Positions 58,506 through 64,000 of a DNA stretch of 64,000 bases are shown piece by piece; position 1 is the stretch's first letter; the number at the start of each line of letters is the position of its first letter. The translations under genes and the position numbers were made by a program. Source of the DNA: Nonomuraea candida (GTDB lineage: Bacteria; Actinomycetota; Actinomycetes; Streptosporangiales; Streptosporangiaceae); assembly GCF_000725485.1 (NCBI RefSeq), contig NZ_JOAG01000004.1:124001-188000 (forward strand). Direction: 5' to 3'. The notes beneath the pieces are model-generated. The model was not told where the DNA came from and made no database searches. It was given only the letters and a program-made list of their open reading frames with translations.

Positions 58506-59648
58506 TCAGGAGGACGCACGGCTGTTGACTGGCTGGGCGGGCACGGTCAGGCCCGCCTCTATCACCGCCTCGCCCGTCTTCACGGCGGAGAAGAGGCTGG
58601 ACATCCATGGGTCGGGGATGGTGCCGAGCCCGAGCCCGGCATCCTGCACCGCCGAGATGAGTTCGTGCTGCTCGGCAGGGCTGAGCAGCCTACTGGCCTG
58701 CTTGTGCGCCAGGACCTCCCGGGCGGCGTAGCCGTCGGAGGTGGTGCGGATGTCTCCGATCAGGGAGGTGAACACGCGGTTGGCCACGGGGCAGCCGGTT
58801 TCGGCGGTCAGATCCAGGATGGTCAGGCCGAGCCGCGTGCGGAAGATCAGGAGTCCCGGCACGCGGTCGAGCTCCAGAAACTGGCGTTGGATCTGAGCGA
58901 TCGTGCCGTCCGGTGATCGCCCGACGGCGCGGTTGCACAAGGCGTCCAGACAGCCGCCCACCAGGCGCTCCCACGGCTGCTCGGGGGCGCTGCCGGCAAC
59001 GAGCTTTAGGGCGTCCTCGGTGCGCCCGGCGAGGCAGTGCGCGACGATCGTGGCCTGGCGGCCGTCCAGGAGCCGCTGGCCGACCCCGTGGTACTGCTGC
59101 GCGTGGGCGACTGCCTGGTCCCACTGGCCCGCGCTGATGAGCGCTCGGATGCCTTCGGCCAGGAAGACCCCCCACAGCCACTTGCGCACGGTGTGGAGGT
59201 CGCTACCGGATCGGATCAGGCCGTCGAACGGGACGCGATGGCCGTCGATGTCGGCCGTGCTGCCGTCGGTGACGGCGAGGAAGAGGGAGTGCAGCAGGAG
59301 ATAAGCGCGGGCGCCGTCGTGTTCGCGGATGGCGAGCCGGGCGAGGTTGACGAGCGGTTCCAGGGCGTGGCGGGCCTGGGGCGCGTCCAGCGGCCAGGCG
59401 GGCAGGTAGGCGGTGAAGTGCCGCCAGCACAAGGAGCGGGCCACGGCGGGGGCGCCGCAGTCGCTGGCGATCAGGGCGGCCTTGTTCAGCGTCTCGGCGG
59501 CGATGGTCAGGCGGTCGGCTCTCGTGCTCTCGGCGGCGGTCGTGGCCAGGTCACACAGCTCGGTGATGCGCGCCCCAAGCGGCAGGCAGGCCGGGCGGGG
59601 GCGCGGGATCAGTGGGAAGCGCTGCGCGGCCTGCGGCAAGGCGTTCAT
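58506..59648 (-). CDS. Alpha-helical repeat protein of the lanthipeptide locus
   Basis: A 380-residue all-helical protein with TPR-like pairs (LTIAAETLNKAALIASDCGA, PLVNLARLAIREHDGARAYL, WDQAVAHAQQYHGVGQRLLD). No catalytic motif, membrane segment or helix-turn-helix is seen. It sits five bases behind the thiopeptide-type gene, with AGGAG upstream. Similar proteins accompany FxLD-type clusters in actinomycetes, as far as I recall; its role (scaffold or regulator) is unknown. Confidence 0.75.
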   Translation of the reverse strand: MNALPQAAQRFPLIPRPRPACLPLGARITELCDLATTAAESTRADRLTIAAETLNKAALIASDCGAPAVARSLCWRHFTAYLPAWPLDAPQARHALEPLVNLARLAIREHDGARAYLLLHSLFLAVTDGSTADIDGHRVPFDGLIRSGSDLHTVRKWLWGVFLAEGIRALISAGQWDQAVAHAQQYHGVGQRLLDGRQATIVAHCLAGRTEDALKLVAGSAPEQPWERLVGGCLDALCNRAVGRSPDGTIAQIQRQFLELDRVPGLLIFRTRLGLTILDLTAETGCPVANRVFTSLIGDIRTTSDGYAAREVLAHKQASRLLSPAEQHELISAVQDAGLGLGTIPDPWMSSLFSAVKTGEAVIEAGLTVPAQPVNSRASS

Positions 59649-59653
59649 CCTGG

Positions 59654-60484
59654 TCAGCTCCTGGCGGTGTCGGCGTCGTGGGTGGTCGTGGGGTCGGGTC
59701 CGAGCGCGACCCGTGCGGCGGCGTGGGCCAGGACGGCCTGAGCGGTGTACGGCATGCCGAGCCGGTTCCATGCGAAGACGATGTGGTGGGCGAGGACGGC
59801 GCGCAGGCCGCGGTGCAGCAGCCCGTGAGCTGCCAGGGCGGCCAGTTCGTAGCCGGTGGCGGCGAAGGCCGCGGCCCAGTCGGAGGCGGAGGCGAGAAGT
59901 CCGCCGGCGCGCGTCAAGGGGTCGGCGTCCACGCTCATCAGCCGCCGCAGGCCGGCCTCCAGGGTGCGTAGCCGGTCCGGAGGGATCGGCCCTGGGAGGT
60001 CGCGGTGGTCGGCCACCCGTGCCCATACGTCGCCCTGCTCGTACCAGTCCAGCCCGGCCGAGCGCAGCAGGGCGGTGCAGAGCAGGATCGACAGTTCGCG
60101 GCGGTGCTCGATGCCGGGTGCGGAGGCGAGGTACGTGAGCAGGTGCCGGCTGTCGAGGTGGAACAGGTCGTGGGCGCACGCCATGGCCTGGTCGCCGCCG
60201 AAGGCGTGCGTTTCGGGTTCGTAGATGGCCTCGGTCGCGGCGTCGAGGTGGCCTTGCCCGATGAGGTCGTGCAGGTGGTGGCGGAGGTAGCCCTGGGTCC
60301 GGCCGCTGGTGGGCACGTACCGGATGCGCCAGCAGGGCGTCTTGCGCAGGAAGAACCAGGCGGTGATGATTTGTTCGTTCTCAGCCTTGACCAGCAGCGG
60401 GGCGAGGTGGGTCACGGCGGTGTGCTCGGCGGTGGCCCAGTCGGGGAAGGCGACGTTGACTTGCCACCACGGGCGGGGATCCAT
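59654..60484 (-). CDS. Thiopeptide-type bacteriocin biosynthesis domain protein
   Basis: A 276-residue protein of the SpaB_C/'thiopeptide-type bacteriocin biosynthesis' family. Its opening is WWQVNVAFPDWATAEHTAV, with WFFLRKTPCWRIRYVPTSG as the conserved strand-loop that contacts substrate or tRNA in the elimination domain, and FHLDSRHLL later. Stand-alone copies work with a LanB-type glutamylation protein to eliminate glutamate from modified Ser/Thr. The LanB protein at the right end of this locus has its own such domain, so two are present. 18 bp behind lanC. Confidence 0.9.
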   Translation of the reverse strand: MDPRPWWQVNVAFPDWATAEHTAVTHLAPLLVKAENEQIITAWFFLRKTPCWRIRYVPTSGRTQGYLRHHLHDLIGQGHLDAATEAIYEPETHAFGGDQAMACAHDLFHLDSRHLLTYLASAPGIEHRRELSILLCTALLRSAGLDWYEQGDVWARVADHRDLPGPIPPDRLRTLEAGLRRLMSVDADPLTRAGGLLASASDWAAAFAATGYELAALAAHGLLHRGLRAVLAHHIVFAWNRLGMPYTAQAVLAHAAARVALGPDPTTTHDADTARS

Positions 60485-60502
60485 GCGGGGGTGCCTCCAG
60501 AG

Positions 60503-61732
60503 TCAGGCCAAGAGCAGGACGGAGTCCCAGCTCGACGCCACGGCGCCGGTGCCGAGGGCGTGCAGGGCGAGCGCGGCCCCTGCCATGCCGTCGAGGAGCC
60601 CGGCCTGCGGCTCGGTGGGGGAGATTTGTGTGGTCAGTCGGGCGGCGAGTCCGGGGAGTTCGTCGCCGATGCGAGGGGTGCGTGCGTCGGCGGTCATCCG
60701 CCAGGCGGCGTGGAGTAGCCCGGCCGTGCCGTGACACAGTCCGATCTCCGGGAGCCGGTCGAGCTGTGCCGAGTCGCGTATGGTGGCCAGCATCGCCTCT
60801 TCGGCGGACCGCTGGCGGGCCTCGTCCACGAGCGCCAGGCCGGCGAGTTGCTGGGCGCGGGCCATGCCGCTGATGCCGTAGCACCATGACGGACGGGGGC
60901 GCTGCGACGGGTCGATGTGCTGCTCGCGTACCTGATCGATGGTGAGCGTGCCCGGCCACCACGCGCCCGCGTCGTCCTGCCGCCAGGTATCGGTCCAGGC
61001 GCAGATGCGTTCGATCGCCTCCTTCGCGCCGTCCACGCCGACGTCGCGCAGCACGGCCAGGGACAACAGGGCCACGGCCGAGGCGACGCCGTGGGACATG
61101 CCCAGGTTGCCGTGCCCGTGCGGGTAGCCCGAACTGGGCTCCCCGTTGGGCGCGACCGTCGTCCACCACGGCGGCAGCTCGCCGCCTACAGGCAACGGCT
61201 CGGTCAGGCGCACCAGATAGGACAGCACCTCGGCCGTGACGGGCTGGTCCGCGTGGCGGCTGAGGTGGTAGGCGCCCAGGCCGGCCAGCCCACGGATCAG
61301 GTCGAACTCCTTCATCTGGGGCTGCTCGCTGCGGTCGATGCGCGCGTGCGCCTCGACCAGCCGGGCGCGGGTGATCGCCGTGACCGTGTCGTCCAGGCGC
61401 TTGAGCGTGCCCTGGTAACGGCGTGAGGTGCCTGCTGCGGCGTGCATGATGAAGGCCAGGGCAGGAGCGCCGAAGAACAAGCTCGCGTTCGGGGCCGCCG
61501 TCAACGCGCCGGAGGCGGCCACCTCCAGCCAGGCGTGCGCCGTGGCGGGGTCGCCGAGCCCGGAGCGGGCACGCTCGATGTGCAGCAGGGCGACCCCGGC
61601 CGCGCCGGACCACAGCGATTGCGGCCAGATCAGGCCATTGCCCGGCGGTTCGGCTGTCCACGGCCGGGGATCGGCGAGTGTTGCGGCGATGGCCTCTGCC
61701 ATGGCCAGCGCGCTCGCGCGGGGTTCTTTCAT
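60503..61732 (-). CDS. Lanthionine synthetase C-like cyclase (LanC)
   Basis: A 409-residue LanC protein with the alpha-alpha barrel repeats. The conserved zinc-site motifs are present: GNLGMSHGVASAVAL, PSWCYGISGMARAQQL (Cys ligand) and IGLCHGTAGLLHAAW (Cys-His ligands). It should cyclise dehydroamino acids with Cys to form thioether rings. ATG 61732 overlaps the stop of lanB (ATGA), so expression is coupled. The family length is normal and all zinc ligands are kept, so it is probably active. Confidence 0.93.
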   Translation of the reverse strand: MKEPRASALAMAEAIAATLADPRPWTAEPPGNGLIWPQSLWSGAAGVALLHIERARSGLGDPATAHAWLEVAASGALTAAPNASLFFGAPALAFIMHAAAGTSRRYQGTLKRLDDTVTAITRARLVEAHARIDRSEQPQMKEFDLIRGLAGLGAYHLSRHADQPVTAEVLSYLVRLTEPLPVGGELPPWWTTVAPNGEPSSGYPHGHGNLGMSHGVASAVALLSLAVLRDVGVDGAKEAIERICAWTDTWRQDDAGAWWPGTLTIDQVREQHIDPSQRPRPSWCYGISGMARAQQLAGLALVDEARQRSAEEAMLATIRDSAQLDRLPEIGLCHGTAGLLHAAWRMTADARTPRIGDELPGLAARLTTQISPTEPQAGLLDGMAGAALALHALGTGAVASSWDSVLLLA

Positions 61733-64000
61733 GGCCGGCGCCTCCTGGGGCGGTTGGCCCAGCTCAATGCGGCGGCGCGGGTCAGGTGCAGGCAGGCCCG
61801 CTCGCCGGCGGGGGAGAGCCCGGCCATGCGGACGTGGTGCAGGTGCAGCAGATCGGGCAACACGGCGGCCGGGGGCATCGTGCCGGCCACTTCCAGCACG
61901 TCGCGGTAGGTAGCGAGTGTCTGCCGTCGCCGGGCCCAGCAGGAAACGATCTGCTCACCCGCCAGGTGTTCGGCCAGGGCTGCATGGTCGCCCGGCTGGG
62001 CCAGGCGTATGGCCTGGTCGTAGATGGTCCGGTCGGGTGGGGAGGCGTCGGGGCGGCTGTGACGGATCAGCCAGCGCATCGCGGTGGTGGCGTCGCCCAG
62101 GAAGGCGGCGACGATGTCGAGCAGGCTGGCGGCGGTTACCGCGTGCAGGTTCGGCCCTCCCTGGGAGGTGGTCGCGGTCAACTGCGCGAGGGCGGTGGCG
62201 GAGTCGGCCGCGAAGTACGCCTCGGCCGCGTCCATGGCGGCGGGGCCGCCGAAGCGGGCGGTCTCCGGGAGGTAGGTGTCCCACTGCACGCGCGCCGTCA
62301 GCCCGGCTCGACGGACTTGCTCGGTCCATGTGGTGACCTGGGCAGTGGCGTCGGTGAACCTGCTCTCGGCAACGGTAAGCCGGATGCGGAGGTGGTGGTC
62401 GGGATCGCGGTAGCGAAGGAACCACCACTGGGCGTCGGCGCCGAGCGCGTCGATCAAGCGCGGCAGGTGGCGGGTGAGGATGGCGTCGTGCCGGTCAGGG
62501 TGCCCGTACAGCTTGAGCGAGACCCGCCCGTGCTGGCCAGGCAGGAAACCGTCCTCTCGAGCGGTCACCTCGCGCGGGAGGTGAGGTTGCTGGGCAGACC
62601 GGCCGGTCGCGGTGAGCGGGATCACGAGCTCGTGGGCGCGGCAGCCGATCCATCCGGCTGCGTCCGCTGAGGGGGCGGCGCGCAGCACGGCGGTGCCGGC
62701 GCGGTCCACCTGGGCGCGCAGCAGGGCACGGTGTGCCGGCTCGCGGAGGTTGATCGGTAGGTGCTGGTCGCCGCCGCCGAGGCTGACCGTCTCCGGCAGC
62801 GCCACCAGCTCCCGCCAGGCGGTCAGGGCGGCGTCCCACTTTGCCCATGCGGCCGAGGGCGCGGGCAGGTCGGCTGCGGTGAGCCGCCACCGGGCGGGCG
62901 AGAGGATCGTACGCCCGTAGCGGAGCGCGGGGACGAACGGCAGCGCGGAGGCGGGGCCCCGGTCGAAGCCGGCGCACGGTGCTCGAAGGGCATGCGGCGC
63001 TTCGAGGAGGAACCGCACCAGTGGGTGCGTGTGCTGGATCAGGTTGACCGCGTTGAAGATCACCGGCTCGACGGTGCGACGGCGTGACAGCGACACCAGG
63101 TAGACGCCCCGCAGGTCGGCAGTGACGGCCAGATCGTCCAGAGCCACCACGTGGGCATCGCCGCTACCGTCGCCTACCGGCAGCAGGTCCGGCAGCACCT
63201 GAACGGCGCGGGCGACATTCTCGGTGACGGCGTACGGTGCCGGGGCCGATACCTGGACAGCAAGTGCGCCCCGAGTGCCTGTGGACAGGCTCCCGTACGC
63301 CTGGAGGTGCCCGTCGTCGAACAGGTCCAGGAACCGGCCGGTCATAGTCCCCACGGCACGCGAGGCGCCGACGACGACGAGCGTGAACCGGCCCTCGGCC
63401 AACGACTGTGGCGTGGCCGCCTCTACCCGTACGGTCAGCTCCGTGGTGGGCTGAACCGGCGCGTCCGGGCCCACACCGCCGAGGTCGGCGATCATGTCGT
63501 CGTCGAGCAGGATCTCGTGCTGGCGGCGTAGCGCGGCGTTGTGGGCCAGGGCCAGCAACTTGCGGTCGCGGTCGGCCAGCATCACCGTTTCGGGCGCGGG
63601 CGCACCGTCGTACCCGGCTGGGTAGCCGAGCCCGATGTCGGAGTCAACGGCGTCCCGGAGCGGGACCAAGGCGCGCGGGCCGTACCGGTCCAGGAACCGT
63701 TCATGCCAGGCCGCCCACTCAGCGGAGAGCACGGGTCGGCGGGCAAGACGGACCAGCGCGGCGGCTGCCGCAGCCGCCTCGGACGCGACTGCGGCGGGCA
63801 CCGTCACCTTCCCGTCCAGGTGCAGATCGACCGAGAGCGGCGGGCGCTTGGTGCGGTGGATTCCCGCCATCGCCGCCACCGCGCGTGCTCGATGCTCGCC
63901 CGCCGCTGCCATGGGTGCTCGGTCATGAGCAGCGAGGTCGTCGGCGATGACGCGCAGGCCCTTCACGATGTCGGCCACCTCGCCGATCTCGTCCGCATTC
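61729..64000 (-). CDS. Lantibiotic dehydratase (LanB), 5' end beyond the window
   Basis: The frame runs open to the window edge; an internal GTG/ATG at 63978 is not the true start. The visible 757 residues cover the later part of the glutamylation domain (Lant_dehydr_N) and the complete elimination domain (SpaB_C). The first has ALVPLRDAVDSDIGLGYP and SRRRTVEPVIFNAVNLIQHT; the second has KLYGHPDRHDAILTRHL and WWFLRYRDPDHHLRIRL. LanB dehydrates Ser/Thr of a precursor peptide by tRNA-dependent glutamylation. Precursor and methyltransferase genes of FxLD-type clusters are expected upstream of it. Confidence 0.92.
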   Translation of the reverse strand, partial: NADEIGEVADIVKGLRVIADDLAAHDRAPMAAAGEHRARAVAAMAGIHRTKRPPLSVDLHLDGKVTVPAAVASEAAAAAAALVRLARRPVLSAEWAAWHERFLDRYGPRALVPLRDAVDSDIGLGYPAGYDGAPAPETVMLADRDRKLLALAHNAALRRQHEILLDDDMIADLGGVGPDAPVQPTTELTVRVEAATPQSLAEGRFTLVVVGASRAVGTMTGRFLDLFDDGHLQAYGSLSTGTRGALAVQVSAPAPYAVTENVARAVQVLPDLLPVGDGSGDAHVVALDDLAVTADLRGVYLVSLSRRRTVEPVIFNAVNLIQHTHPLVRFLLEAPHALRAPCAGFDRGPASALPFVPALRYGRTILSPARWRLTAADLPAPSAAWAKWDAALTAWRELVALPETVSLGGGDQHLPINLREPAHRALLRAQVDRAGTAVLRAAPSADAAGWIGCRAHELVIPLTATGRSAQQPHLPREVTAREDGFLPGQHGRVSLKLYGHPDRHDAILTRHLPRLIDALGADAQWWFLRYRDPDHHLRIRLTVAESRFTDATAQVTTWTEQVRRAGLTARVQWDTYLPETARFGGPAAMDAAEAYFAADSATALAQLTATTSQGGPNLHAVTAASLLDIVAAFLGDATTAMRWLIRHSRPDASPPDRTIYDQAIRLAQPGDHAALAEHLAGEQIVSCWARRRQTLATYRDVLEVAGTMPPAAVLPDLLHLHHVRMAGLSPAGERACLHLTRAAALSWANRPRRRRP

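Overview
This 64 kb window is very GC-rich chromosomal DNA of an actinomycete, most likely a filamentous one of the Streptosporangiaceae/Nonomuraea type. That placement is inferred from base composition, GTG/ATG starts with four-base overlaps, a DUF3073 protein, an F420-type reductase, menaquinone MenB, a DUF397 + XRE/DUF5753 pair, and FtsK-type transfer genes of an actinomycete integrative element. No rRNA gene, complete tRNA, IS element or CRISPR array was seen.

Region 1 (1-39 kb) is core/accessory chromosome made of short regulator-plus-enzyme modules. They include LysR + DapA-like aldolase; FAD monooxygenase + MarR sharing a perfect operator; an ABC-F resistance ATPase behind a short leader ORF; a quinone-oxidoreductase gene behind a textbook SoxR box; a streptomycin-6-kinase-like protein; menB; an LCP cell-wall ligase; a sulfite-oxidase-like/ferredoxin-reductase/DUF6510 operon; a two-component system; a multicopper oxidase; an orphan CoxL-type molybdenum hydroxylase; a sigma factor with a membrane partner; ArsR + DUF2071; TetR and MerR regulators each facing an imine-reductase-like gene (one reduced to a 64-residue internal-deletion relic); a threonine dehydratase; and an EF-hand protein. 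Decayed genes here are an alpha/beta hydrolase fragment (about 23 kb) and a MarR gene with a single-base insertion (about 34.1 kb).

Region 2 (39.8-47.4 kb) is the most interesting block: seven minus-strand genes in one tightly coupled operon. In transcription order these are a SARP/BTAD-type regulator, a large P-loop/HEAT-like protein, an SPFH-like coiled-coil protein, a PP2C-like phosphatase, a Ser/Thr kinase-like protein, a TerY-like vWA protein with a MIDAS motif, and a membrane protein with a RanBP2-type zinc finger. The vWA-PP2C-kinase core matches the TerY-P phosphorylation triad idea. The first two proteins also carry matching short motifs (NxxVxxxGxFNI) that look like an amyloid-type pairing signal. 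I propose this as a signalling or anti-phage system. A DUF397/XRE pair follows.

Region 3 (49-56 kb) is a mobile-element graveyard: a shredded helicase, an intact VapB45-like antitoxin beside a frameshifted VapC45-like PIN toxin, a large serine recombinase broken by one in-frame TGA, a 3' tRNA-Leu fragment that looks like an att site, then a DUF2637/small membrane protein/FtsK transfer operon followed by a terminator and repeated CCGCTAGA octamers.

Region 4 (56-64 kb) is a class I lanthipeptide-type locus resembling FxLD systems: LanB (5' end outside the window), LanC, a thiopeptide-type bacteriocin protein, an alpha-helical repeat protein, a small 69-residue protein and an MFS exporter. The precursor peptide is not in the window and is probably upstream of LanB.
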